A DNA stretch of 64,000 nt from Kocuria salsicia (GTDB lineage Bacteria > Actinomycetota > Actinomycetes > Actinomycetales > Micrococcaceae), in assembly GCF_007681555.1 (NCBI RefSeq), contig NZ_VELE01000009.1, forward strand, positions 59,780 to 123,779, given 5' to 3'. Numbering within the stretch: position 1 is the first letter of the stretch; each line of letters starts with the position of its first letter. Position numbers and translations under genes: made by a program. The notes below the pieces were generated by a model that saw only the letters and a list, made by a program, of their open reading frames with translations, did not search any database and was not told the DNA's origin. Below are positions 53,891-61,919 of the stretch, in pieces.

Positions 53891-55438
53891 TCAGTGGTGC
53901 GCCGGGGAGACGTCCGCGGTGCGCAGGTCCACGGGCTCGTCCTTGGTGACCAGCTTGTGGCCGAGCCACAGGGCCAGGAAGATCGGCAGACCCAGGTAGG
54001 AGGACAGCAGGCTCAGGGGGTTGACGTCCCCAGCAGTGAAGAGGCTGTAGCCCTGCCCCACGATCACGACGGCGCACATGACAAGTGCGATCACGGGCCC
54101 CAGGGGAAAGAAGCTCGCCCGGTAGAGCAGGTTCTTCGGGTCCCCGCCCTGCAGCACGTACGCCTTGCGGAAGCGGTAGTGGCTCCAGGCAATGCCCATC
54201 CACACGATGAATCCGGCCAGGCCGGAGGCGTTGATGAGCCACACGTACGCCTCGCCCTCACCGATCAGGGTGGTGAGGAAGCAGAACATGCCGATCAGGG
54301 TGGTGGCAAGCAGCGCGTACATGGGTACGCCGCGGCGGTTGACCTTTGCCAGGAACCGCGGGGCCTTGCCGCTCTTCGCAAGAGCGAAGAGCATGCGCGT
54401 GGAGGCATACAGGCCGGAGTTGCCCGCCGAGAGGATGGCCGTGAGGATCACCGCGTTCATGACGGAGGCCGCGGCCAGCACGCCCGCGTGCTCGAACACC
54501 AGGGTGAAGGGGGAGATGGAGACGTCCTGCACGTCGCTCGCGAGCAGGTGCGGATCGGTGTAGGGGATCAGGAAGCCGATCACCGTGATGGCACCGATGT
54601 AGAAGAGCAGGATGCGCAGGAACACGGTGCGGATGGCCTTGGGGACCGTCTTGCCGGGGTTCTCGGCCTCGCCGGCGGCCACGCCCACGAGCTCCGTGCC
54701 CTGGAAGGAGAAGCCCGCGACCATGAAGATGGCCATGATGCCCGTGAAGCCGTTGACGAACGGCGCCTCGCCCGCGGTCCAGTTGTGGAAGCCGGGGGAG
54801 GGCCCGCCCAGGATGCCCAGGATCATGAGCACGCCCAGCACCAGGAAGATCACCACCGTGATGACCTTGATGAGGGAGAACCAGAACTCGCCCTCGCCGT
54901 ACGCGCGGGCGCTGAGGGCGTTGAGGGTGAAGAGGATGACCAGGAACAGTGCGGACCAGATCCACGCGGGGGTGTCCGGGAACCAGTAGCGCATCACGAG
55001 TGCTGCGGCCACGAGCTCCGCGGCCACGGTGATCGCCCAGTTGTACCAGTAGTTCCAGCCGATGGCGAAGCCGAACGAGCGGCTGATGTAGCGGGTGGAG
55101 TACTCCTCGAAGGAGCCGGCCACGGGCAGGTGCGTGGCCATCTCGCCGAGGGACTGCATGAGCAGCCACACCATGAAGCCGATGGCCGCGTAGGCCACGA
55201 GCGCGCCGCCCGGGCCTGCGGTGTTGATCGAGTTGCCGGAGGCCACGAACAGGCCGGTGCCGATGGCCCCGCCCATGGCGATCATGGTCAGGTGGCGGGG
55301 CTTCAGGGTGCGGTGCAGGGAACCGTCGGCCGGCTCATCCTGCCCGGTGCGCGGAGTATCTGGGTGGTGGGAATCGTGCGGGGCGGTCGGTGCGGGGACC
55401 GCCTGGCTGTTTCCCCCACCGGTCGAGGATGAGGCCAC
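53891..55438 (-). CDS. APC-family amino-acid permease (LysP-like)
   Basis: 515 residues. LKPRHLTMIAMGGAIGTGLFVA and FEEYSTRYISRSFGFAIGWN match the AAT subfamily, and the latter resembles lysine permease LysP in particular. Twelve helices follow, with SAGNSGLYASTRMLFALAKSGKAP between helices 8 and 9. A 45-residue Pro/His-rich N-terminal tail precedes the fold. It likely imports a basic or neutral amino acid with protons at the cytoplasmic membrane; lysine is a guess from the signature. Converges on purA. Confidence 0.88.
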   Translation of the reverse strand: MASSSTGGGNSQAVPAPTAPHDSHHPDTPRTGQDEPADGSLHRTLKPRHLTMIAMGGAIGTGLFVASGNSINTAGPGGALVAYAAIGFMVWLLMQSLGEMATHLPVAGSFEEYSTRYISRSFGFAIGWNYWYNWAITVAAELVAAALVMRYWFPDTPAWIWSALFLVILFTLNALSARAYGEGEFWFSLIKVITVVIFLVLGVLMILGILGGPSPGFHNWTAGEAPFVNGFTGIMAIFMVAGFSFQGTELVGVAAGEAENPGKTVPKAIRTVFLRILLFYIGAITVIGFLIPYTDPHLLASDVQDVSISPFTLVFEHAGVLAAASVMNAVILTAILSAGNSGLYASTRMLFALAKSGKAPRFLAKVNRRGVPMYALLATTLIGMFCFLTTLIGEGEAYVWLINASGLAGFIVWMGIAWSHYRFRKAYVLQGGDPKNLLYRASFFPLGPVIALVMCAVVIVGQGYSLFTAGDVNPLSLLSSYLGLPIFLALWLGHKLVTKDEPVDLRTADVSPAHH

Positions 55439-55565
55439 TGGGTACTCCCAAAAGTGTTGGTCCGGTGCCGGCGCAGGAGGCGCGACGGCTGACCGCTATT
55501 ATGCGGCGTCAGCCGATTCCGTGGCCCGTTCCCACGCCCGGGTGGGCGGAAGTGTCTACAACTCG

Positions 55566-55907
55566 TCAGAAAACGAGGATGGTGACGAGGCCAAGCGCCC
55601 CGAGCACCACGCACGCCCCGGCCGTCAGGCCCACGGCCACCGCGTCCGGGGTGAGCCGCTCCCCGGCGATCCCCGTGGCGGCGCGGCGGTAGCGGCGTCG
55701 CTGCGTCGCGTAGATCCCGCCCGCCAGGCACAGGGCCACAGCGAGCAGGCAGAGCACGAAGACACCGTGGGTGGGCAGCCAGCGCAGGTAGACGGCGGCC
55801 GCGGTGCACAGGGTCATCATGGTGCGGCCCCACGCCAGCGCGGTCCGCTCGGGCTGCAGCCCCGGGTCCTCGTGGGGGCAGGGCACGGAAGCGGGTGCGG
55901 CTCTCAC
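55566..55907 (-). CDS. DUF202-family membrane protein
   Basis: 113 residues, three helices. PERTALAWGRTMMTLCTAAAV is the DUF202 opening (R-T-x-L-A-W-x-R-T). Function unknown. Its start overlaps the stop of the upstream DUF202/YidH-type gene by four bases, so the two are translationally coupled and may form a heteromeric membrane complex. Confidence 0.85.
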   Translation of the reverse strand: MRAAPASVPCPHEDPGLQPERTALAWGRTMMTLCTAAAVYLRWLPTHGVFVLCLLAVALCLAGGIYATQRRRYRRAATGIAGERLTPDAVAVGLTAGACVVLGALGLVTILVF

Positions 55908-56299
55908 CGGGTCAGCACCACCGCGACGAGGACGCCGGACGCAATCGCCCCGCCCACGGCCACGAGAGGTGCGATCAGCGGCAGCGGAAGGGGCGCCCCG
56001 TGGCGCATCGAGCGCTCCACGTTGAGCCAGCGAACGGCCGAGCCCGCACTGAGAAGCATGCCGAGCAGTAGCAGGACCACGGCCAGAAGCTTCCGCACGA
56101 CCAGGTCGAAGACGTCACCCGTGAATGCCTCCACGGCTATGCCTCCGGCCAGGAACGCGAGCGAAGTGCGGATCCAGGCGAGGAACGTGCGCTCGTTGGC
56201 CAGGGTGAACCGCGGGTCCGGTTCCGTGCCGCCGCGCAGGAGCCGTTCGCTGACGGTTCCACGACGACGTCGCGCGGCAGGGTCTTCGGGGCGGGTCAC
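55904..56299 (-). CDS. DUF202-family membrane protein (YidH-like)
   Basis: 131 residues from GTG 56299, chosen because GAGGAGAA precedes it by a good distance; a longer in-frame start would add a tail not seen in the family. TLANERTFLAWIRTSLAFLAGGIAVEAF is the YidH/DUF202 motif; three helices in all. In E. coli the YidH/YidG pair is of unknown function; here too two DUF202 genes lie in tandem. Confidence 0.85.
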   Translation of the reverse strand: MTRPEDPAARRRRGTVSERLLRGGTEPDPRFTLANERTFLAWIRTSLAFLAGGIAVEAFTGDVFDLVVRKLLAVVLLLLGMLLSAGSAVRWLNVERSMRHGAPLPLPLIAPLVAVGGAIASGVLVAVVLTR

Positions 56300-56451
56300 G
56301 GTTCTCCTCGGGCTGGATGGGTGCGGCCACTTCCACCGATGGTATGCCGCGCCGTGCACGTGCGGGGCGGCGGAGAGGGTTATTGCCGGGGGTGTGACCC
56401 GTGCGACAGGATGGTCGTGTTCGCACATTGTCAAGGCACGGAGGTCAGATC

Positions 56452-56982
56452 GTGACTACGAGCAACCAGCCCGCAGCAGGGGGTCAGCCCTCCGCGGATC
56501 GGCCCCAGGCGCGCGCCCAGGACGAGGCGAGCCGTGGCCAGAGGTACTCCGGCGGCACGGGGCGAGGCCACGACACCGACGGCCAGAACGCCCCCGCCCG
56601 CAACAACGACGCACACGGGCGAGGGGCCATGACCGCGCCGACCAACTCCTACCAGCCCTACGCCCAGCCCACCGGCCGGTGGGAGTACGTCCCCGGCAGC
56701 CCGGAGGACGCCCAGCGGCAGCAGCAGGTGCTCAAGAGCACGGACGCCTCACTGGTCCTGGGCATCCTCGGCGTCACGGTGCTGCCCATCCTGGCCCCGT
56801 TCGCAGTGTGGCAGGCGTCCAAGGCGGAGAAGCTCGGCGGCCGCGCGACGGCGGGCAAGATCCTCGGCTGGGTGGGGGTGGCCGTACTCATCCTGACGCT
56901 GGTGTGGCTGGCCTTCATCCTCGCCATCTGGGGGTTCGCGATGTCCGAGATACAGGGCCAGTTCAACAGCTCGAACGTCTGA
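56452..56982 (+). CDS. DUF4190-domain membrane protein
   Basis: 176 residues from GTG 56452 (GGAGG upstream). The first ~85 residues are Gly/Gln/Asn/Ser-rich and disordered. The rest is a DUF4190 module: SLVLGILGVTVLPILAPFAVW, ASKAEKLGG..TAGKILGWVGVAVLIL, i.e. two helices around a basic loop. Widespread in actinobacteria, function unknown. Divergent from the DUF202 pair. Confidence 0.85.
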   Translation: MTTSNQPAAGGQPSADRPQARAQDEASRGQRYSGGTGRGHDTDGQNAPARNNDAHGRGAMTAPTNSYQPYAQPTGRWEYVPGSPEDAQRQQQVLKSTDASLVLGILGVTVLPILAPFAVWQASKAEKLGGRATAGKILGWVGVAVLILTLVWLAFILAIWGFAMSEIQGQFNSSNV

Positions 56983-57000
56983 CCGGCAGCTCACGCACTG

Positions 57001-57051
57001 CACGGCAGTGGCCGGCGCCCTCCTGGACGGAGAGTACCGGCCACGGCCGTG
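57001..57051. terminator. Hairpin between DUF4190 and M13 peptidase genes
   Basis: CACGGC-a-GTGGCCGG pairs with CCGGCCAC-GGCCGTG around a 21-base loop, between converging genes. Confidence 0.55.
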
Positions 57052-57069
57052 TGCGAGGTGGCGCGGGTG

Positions 57070-59064
57070 TCACCAGATGCGCACGCGCTCCTCCTCCGGA
57101 AGCCACATGGCGTCCGCGTCCGTGACGTCGAACGCCTCGTAGAATGCGTCCACGTTGCGGGGCGTCTGGCTCGCGCGGAACTCCGCGGGGGAGTGCGGGT
57201 CGGTGGCGATCCGCGTGCGCAACGCCTCGTCGCGGGACTTCTCCCGCCACACGTAACCCCATGAGATGAACAGCCGCTGCGCCGGGGTGTATCCGTCGAT
57301 GCTCTCGGTGTCCGGGTTCCCCTTCTTCCCCTGGGCCGTCTTCCATGCCTTGTGGGCAATGGACAGTCCGCCCAGGTCACCGATGTTCTCGCCCAGGGTG
57401 AGCTCGCCGTTGAGGTGCGGAGCGTCGTCGTCGCCGTCGAACTGTGCCGGGGACAGCGCCGCGTACTGGCTCACCAGCCGGGCCGTGCGCTCTTCGAACG
57501 CGCTGCGGTCCGCGTCCGTCCACCAGTTGCGAAGCTTTCCCTCGCCGTCGCACGTGGAGCCCTTGTCGTCGAAGCCGTGGCCGATCTCGTGGCCGATCAC
57601 CGATCCGATGCCACCGTAGTTGACGGCGTCGTCCGCGTCCTCGTTGAAGAAGGGGGGCTGCAGGATGGCGGCCGGGAACACGATCTCGTTGCGCAGCGGG
57701 TGGTAGTACGCGTTGACCGTCTGCGGAGTCATCAGCCACTCGTGCCTCTCCACCGGCTTGCCAGCCTTGCGCGCGAGCTCGGCCACACCGAACTGAGCAG
57801 TGCGCACCACGTTGCCCACGAGGTCGTCTCCGCGGATCTCCAACGCCGAGTAGTCCTTCCACTTCTCCGGAAAGCCGATCTTGGGGGTGAAACCGGTGAG
57901 CTTGCGCAGCGCCTCCGCGCGGGTCTCCTCGGTCATCCAGTCGAGCGTCTCGATGGAGTCGCGGTAGGCCTCCAGCAGGTTGGCCACCAGCTCGTCCATG
58001 CGGGTCTTGGCGGTGGGAGAGAAGTTCTCCGCCACGTACAGCTTGCCCACGGCCTCGCCCAGCGCGCCGTTGACCAGCGCGACGCCGCGCTTCCAGCGCT
58101 CGCGCAGCTGCGGGGTGCCGGACAGCGCCGTGCCGTAGAACGCGAAGTTCTCCGCCACGAACGCCTCGGGCAGGTAGGCCGCGCGCGCGGAGACCACGTT
58201 CCAGCGGGCCCAGGACTTCCACGCCTCGAGCTCGTCCTGCGTGAGCAGACCGTCCAGGCCGGTGAAGAAGCTCGGCTGCGCGTTGACCACTGTGCTCAGG
58301 TGCTCCGGGGACAGCCCCACACCCTCCAGCACGGCGTCCCAGTCCAGGTTCTGCACCTGCCCGGCGAGCTCATGGAAACTCATGGGGTTGTACATCTTCG
58401 TCAGGTCCCGGACGGTCACCTTGTCCCAGTGGTGGGAGGCGATGCGCGTCTCCAGGTCCATGACCGCGCGAGCCTGCTGCGCGGCGTCGTCGTACCCCGC
58501 GAGCTCCAGCATCTTCTGGACGTGCGCCACGTACTTCTCGCGCAGGGACGCGTACTGCTCCTCGCGGTAGTACTCCTCATCCGGCAGTCCCAGCCCAGCC
58601 TGCCCCACGAACACGAGGTTGCGCTGCGGGTCCCCCGGGTCCGAGTCCAGGTCGATGTCCAGCGCGGCACCCACGCCACGGCGCATGGCCGTGCCGAACC
58701 AGCGGGAGAGCGCCTGCGGCGAGTCGATCGCGGCCACGGCATCCAGGTCCTCGCGCAGCGGCTCCGTGCCGAGCGCCTCGATGCGCCCGGTGTCCATGAA
58801 GGACGCGAACAGCAGCGCGATCTTCGTCTCCGCGCTCTGTTCCGCGGACGACGCCGCCTGCTCGCCGTCCGCATTCGCACCCGTGATGATCTCGCGCACC
58901 GCCCGCTCTGCCTTGTCGCGCAGCTCGATGAACGCGCCCGTGCTGGGCTTGTCGTCCGGAATCTCCGCGGTGCGCAGCCAGGCACCGTTGACGTGGCGGA
59001 AGAGGTCGTCCTGCGGGCGGACCGAGCGGTCGAAGCCTTCGAGGTCAAATACGGAAGTGGTCAT
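57070..59064 (-). CDS. pepO: M13-family zinc metallopeptidase (neprilysin/PepO type)
   Basis: 664 residues from ATG 59064 (an ATG three codons upstream is possible). VRPQDDLFRHVNGAWL opens the family; NAYYHPLRNEIVFPAAILQPPFF is the NAYY substrate motif; GHEIGHGFDDKG (zinc-binding His pair and catalytic Glu, near 492), GENIGDLGGLSIAHKA (third zinc ligand Glu) and the C-terminal VRIW-type end are all present. No signal peptide, so unlike the human enzyme it is an intracellular oligopeptidase. Two stretches at 58481 and 58847 encode copies of the dispersed word, as DDAA and AASS. Confidence 0.93.
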   Translation of the reverse strand: MTTSVFDLEGFDRSVRPQDDLFRHVNGAWLRTAEIPDDKPSTGAFIELRDKAERAVREIITGANADGEQAASSAEQSAETKIALLFASFMDTGRIEALGTEPLREDLDAVAAIDSPQALSRWFGTAMRRGVGAALDIDLDSDPGDPQRNLVFVGQAGLGLPDEEYYREEQYASLREKYVAHVQKMLELAGYDDAAQQARAVMDLETRIASHHWDKVTVRDLTKMYNPMSFHELAGQVQNLDWDAVLEGVGLSPEHLSTVVNAQPSFFTGLDGLLTQDELEAWKSWARWNVVSARAAYLPEAFVAENFAFYGTALSGTPQLRERWKRGVALVNGALGEAVGKLYVAENFSPTAKTRMDELVANLLEAYRDSIETLDWMTEETRAEALRKLTGFTPKIGFPEKWKDYSALEIRGDDLVGNVVRTAQFGVAELARKAGKPVERHEWLMTPQTVNAYYHPLRNEIVFPAAILQPPFFNEDADDAVNYGGIGSVIGHEIGHGFDDKGSTCDGEGKLRNWWTDADRSAFEERTARLVSQYAALSPAQFDGDDDAPHLNGELTLGENIGDLGGLSIAHKAWKTAQGKKGNPDTESIDGYTPAQRLFISWGYVWREKSRDEALRTRIATDPHSPAEFRASQTPRNVDAFYEAFDVTDADAMWLPEEERVRIW

Positions 59065-59093
59065 GGTGCACACGCTAACGACCCCAGCGCCGC

Positions 59094-59120
59094 GGCTCCA
59101 CGGTCCGGCGGAGCCTTTTT
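59094..59120 (+). terminator. Rightward terminator-like hairpin with T-run
   Basis: GGCTCC pairs with GGAGCC, with an inner CGG/CCG, then five T. It points right, upstream of the leftward M13 gene, where no rightward gene ends. Confidence 0.5.
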
Positions 59121-59196
59121 CGGACAGCTAAACGAGGCGCGACCGGGGCCCCGGGGCACGATCCGCGCCCCGTTCTGCCCCCACCCCTCGAACAAA

Positions 59197-59242
59197 GTGC
59201 AGCTTGTGACGTTTCGCGGCCTGGTTTCGTCACAACCTGCAC
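59197..59242. repeat. 46-bp palindromic repeat, copy 1
   Basis: GTGCAGCTTGTGACG and CGTCACAACCTGCAC form a 15-bp stem with one mismatch around a 16-base loop. An identical 46-bp sequence, including the loop, lies at 63891-63936. The 478-base gap here holds this element, the palindrome at 59356, a T-run hairpin and a copy-like GACGCCGC stretch, and no gene. Confidence 0.75.
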
Positions 59243-59355
59243 AAAATCCGGGGTGGTGGGCGGACAGGGCCGGGCACCGGGGAGGAGAAAGGCGGGATGC
59301 GCCGTTCACGACGCCGCCGCCCCGGGACCCTGCCCCTGCCACCCGTGTCACCCCT

Positions 59356-59408
59356 GCAAAAACTGAGCAAACGCACTCTGGGGCCCTCGATCGTGCGTTT
59401 GCTCCGTT
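59356..59408. repeat. Dispersed palindromic repeat, copy e
   Basis: GCAAAAACTGAGCAAACGCA faces TGCGTTTGCTCCGTT across 18 bases; the best-preserved member of the family, its arms pairing over 13 of 15 positions. Confidence 0.65.
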
Positions 59409-59542
59409 AAAGATCGCACCGCGGGACCGGGTGCCGCGCCTCCCTGCGCGCCGCGGGGCGCAGGGCACCCCGGCTAGAGTTCCCACCACGGCACACAGTC
59501 GTGGGCTGTGGTGCACCCCAGCGACCCGGTGAGGAGAGGCCG

Positions 59543-60085
59543 ATGGCTGAGAACGAGGGCGACACCCGGATGGGCGTGTGGATCGTGGCGTGGTCAGTGT
59601 GCACCGCTCTGCTCCTGTGGCTAATCGCGAGCTTAACGGAGCTGCCATGGGGGATCACGGTGTTCATGGTGCTTGCTGCCGCTGGTACTGGGGCCCTCGC
59701 GTCCCTGGTGAGACGACGGCGCGTGACGGCCGCCCACGGAGAGTACGAGATCGAGACGCAGGCGGCGCGCAGCGAGGCGAGCCTCCTCGTCCCGGCAAGC
59801 CCGGAGGCGGTGAGGGAGGCTGTTCGCCACGCTGCCACGGGGCAGTTCCAGCTGGTCGACGAGCAGGGGGAGAAGCTGACCCTGCTGCGCCGTATGAACC
59901 TGGCGACCTGGGGCATGACTCTTCGCGTGATGGTGACGTCCACAGCGGAGGGAACCCGGATCCACGCTTTCGAGGAGCCCAGACTGGGGACCACGATCTT
60001 CGACTGGGGCCAGGGCAGATGGGACATCGTGCACCTCTTTGAACGGATCGAGGAACACCTCACGGGCCCCGTCCTGGAGGACTAG
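59543..60085 (+). CDS. Hypothetical membrane protein
   Basis: 180 residues from ATG 59543. Two hydrophobic helices near the start (VWIVAWSVCTALLLWLIA, ITVFMVLAAAGTGALASLV), then a cytoplasmic domain of about 115 residues with alternating strands (QFQLVDEQGEKLTLLRRM, MTLRVMVTSTAEGTRIHAFEE) that resembles a START/SRPBCC-like or DUF fold. I recognise no family. It ends tail to tail with the serine hydrolase gene, whose stop codon shares the sequence CTAG. Confidence 0.6.
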   Translation: MAENEGDTRMGVWIVAWSVCTALLLWLIASLTELPWGITVFMVLAAAGTGALASLVRRRRVTAAHGEYEIETQAARSEASLLVPASPEAVREAVRHAATGQFQLVDEQGEKLTLLRRMNLATWGMTLRVMVTSTAEGTRIHAFEEPRLGTTIFDWGQGRWDIVHLFERIEEHLTGPVLED

Positions 60086-60942
60086 AGGAACTGCCGGTAG
60101 CTGCGCACGCAGTGCCGCGCGATCTGGCCGACGATCCTGTTGGACACCGCGATCTGCCGTTCGCGGCGCACGGAACGGGTCAGGACCGCCACCGCGATGG
60201 ACTTCTCCCCGGGGTGGGAGATCACGCCGGCCTCGTGGCACAGCGCCCCGAACGATCCCGTCTTCGCGGCGACACCGGCCCCGGGGTAGGAGAAGGCCTC
60301 CGCGAACCGGTGGCCCCAGGCCTGCTGCGACATCACCTCGCGCATGAACGCGCACTGCGCAGTCGACGCGGCCCGGTCCTGCCAGATGGCGCACAGCAGC
60401 GCCACCAGGTCCGAGGCGGTGGTTGCGGAGACGAGCAGCGGGTCGTACCCGACGGGGTCGGGTGCGGGTCCCGGGCGGACGACGGTGCTGGACAGGCCCA
60501 TTTCCCGCAGCACGTCCCGGACGCGGGCGTGGCCGACCTCGCGCAGCACGGCCTGCCCGGCGGCGTTGTCGGAGACGGTCATCATCAGCCGCACCAGGTC
60601 CCGCCAGGAGATCCGTACCGGGTCCTGGCAGATCGCGAGTCCCGTGGGGCCGTCCGCCCTGTCCTCGGGTCGGAGGGTCACGAGCGCCGTCGGGTCCAGG
60701 TCGCCGCGGTCCACCGCGCGGCAGAAGGCCACCATGACCACGAGCTTGTACAGCGACGCCGCCGGGAACGCCTCGTCCGCCCGCCACCCGAACGCGGGCA
60801 GCTCGGGGGCGTCGATCACGCGCACGGCCACGGCGCCCGTCATGTCCGCGTCCCGCAGGATCCCGGTGACGTCCTGGGCAAGGCGGCCCAGCACGGCGTC
60901 GGCCGCGGGGCGCTCCCACATCTCAGCGCTCACCGTCGCCAC
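60082..60942 (-). CDS. Class A beta-lactamase-like serine hydrolase
   Basis: 286 residues from GTG 60942; ATG 60921 is an alternative that would remove seven residues and sit right after the LysR stop. Penicillin-interacting fold: SLYK (Ser63, Lys66), SDN (124-126) and KTG (227-229). The omega-loop Glu166 motif ExxLN of true class A enzymes is absent (the region reads GYDPLL), and no signal peptide is visible. It may therefore be a beta-lactam-binding or D,D-peptidase-like protein with poor turnover rather than a working beta-lactamase. Encoded just behind the LysR gene and near the penicillin-binding protein gene, which points to a beta-lactam or wall-stress theme. Confidence 0.75.
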   Translation of the reverse strand: MATVSAEMWERPAADAVLGRLAQDVTGILRDADMTGAVAVRVIDAPELPAFGWRADEAFPAASLYKLVVMVAFCRAVDRGDLDPTALVTLRPEDRADGPTGLAICQDPVRISWRDLVRLMMTVSDNAAGQAVLREVGHARVRDVLREMGLSSTVVRPGPAPDPVGYDPLLVSATTASDLVALLCAIWQDRAASTAQCAFMREVMSQQAWGHRFAEAFSYPGAGVAAKTGSFGALCHEAGVISHPGEKSIAVAVLTRSVRRERQIAVSNRIVGQIARHCVRSYRQFL

Positions 60943-61813
60943 ACCTGCTCAGGCACGTCTGCAGCAGGCTCGCGGCCTCCCGGGCCGCCGGCTCCGCGTC
61001 CGGGTGGTGGAGCACCCGGAGCCTGAGCGGCAGGACCCCGTCCTCCAGCGGGATCCCGTCCACCCCGGGCGTCGAGTGCGGCACGAGGGCCGCGGCCCTC
61101 GCCACCCGGATCTCGGCGGCGAGCTGCAGCGGGTCCGCGACCTCCTTGAGCCGGGCGGCCACGCCCAGGGACTCGAGCTCCGCGGCCAGGACGTCGTGCG
61201 CGGCGGGGCCGTCCGTGCGCGGTGCGGTGAGGAGCACGGGGCCGACGGCGCGGCGCAGCGTGCGGCGCGAGACGGGCTTCTCCACGACGGCGGTCGTGAC
61301 CAGATCCTGGGCGACGGCTACCACGGGCAGGGCCACGAGCTCGTCGGTCACGATCGGCGCGACCACCACGCCCACCGCCGTGGGGGCACCCCGCACCTCC
61401 CGCACGATCTCCGACGACGGCGCGCTCGCCCACCGCGCTCCGGTGAAGTCCGCCCCGGGCGAGAGCAGGCGGTTGCCCACCCATGCGGCGGGCACGGAGC
61501 GCGGCAGGAGCATCCGCACGGAGCGGTCCAGGAGGGCGACGTCCTCGCTCAGGGCGAGCACGCGCCGTCGTGCGGCCATCAGTTCCTGGGCCCGCGGGAG
61601 GAACGCCTGGCCGGCGGGGCTCAGGCTGACGCCCCGGGCGTGGCGCAGGAACAGGGTCTCGCCCACGGCGCACTCGAGCCTGCGGATGGTCTGCGACAGC
61701 GGTGGCTGCGACATGCCGAGCGTCTCGGCCGCCCGTCCGATGTGGCCCACTTCCGCAACCACCAGGAAGCACTCGACCCAGCGCAGCAGGTTGCCCGCCC
61801 GTTCCTGTTTCAT
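60923..61813 (-). CDS. LysR-family regulator
   Basis: 296 residues. HTH: FLVVAEVGHIGRAAETLGMSQPPLSQTIRRLE, then the linker helix LFLRHARGVSLSPAGQAFL. The effector domain follows with strands AVGVVVAPIVTD and LVPHSTPGVDGIPL. Divergent from the penicillin-binding protein gene and overlapping the serine hydrolase gene on its own strand, i.e. the layout of AmpR-controlled loci. The target and effector are unproven. Confidence 0.9.
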   Translation of the reverse strand: MKQERAGNLLRWVECFLVVAEVGHIGRAAETLGMSQPPLSQTIRRLECAVGETLFLRHARGVSLSPAGQAFLPRAQELMAARRRVLALSEDVALLDRSVRMLLPRSVPAAWVGNRLLSPGADFTGARWASAPSSEIVREVRGAPTAVGVVVAPIVTDELVALPVVAVAQDLVTTAVVEKPVSRRTLRRAVGPVLLTAPRTDGPAAHDVLAAELESLGVAARLKEVADPLQLAAEIRVARAAALVPHSTPGVDGIPLEDGVLPLRLRVLHHPDAEPAAREAASLLQTCLSRCGDGER

Positions 61814-61824
61814 ATCTTCAAGCC

Positions 61825-61857
61825 TATGTCAGATGCCTTTTCAAAGTCTTGGACATA
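61825..61857. promoter_or_regulatory. Candidate LysR-binding region
   Basis: TATGTC and GACATA form an inverted repeat separated by 21 bases, in the 106-base gap between the divergent LysR and PBP genes. Longer spacing than the usual T-N11-A box, so only a candidate. Confidence 0.4.
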
Positions 61858-61919
61858 TGGAACCTGCGTTCCCTACCGTGAACGAGTCATTGCAGGAACC
61901 CCAGGACGGAAGTCTCACC

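Noticed and set aside
60082..60942. A bona fide class A beta-lactamase resistance gene
   Set aside because: No ExxLN and no signal peptide; called beta-lactamase-like only.
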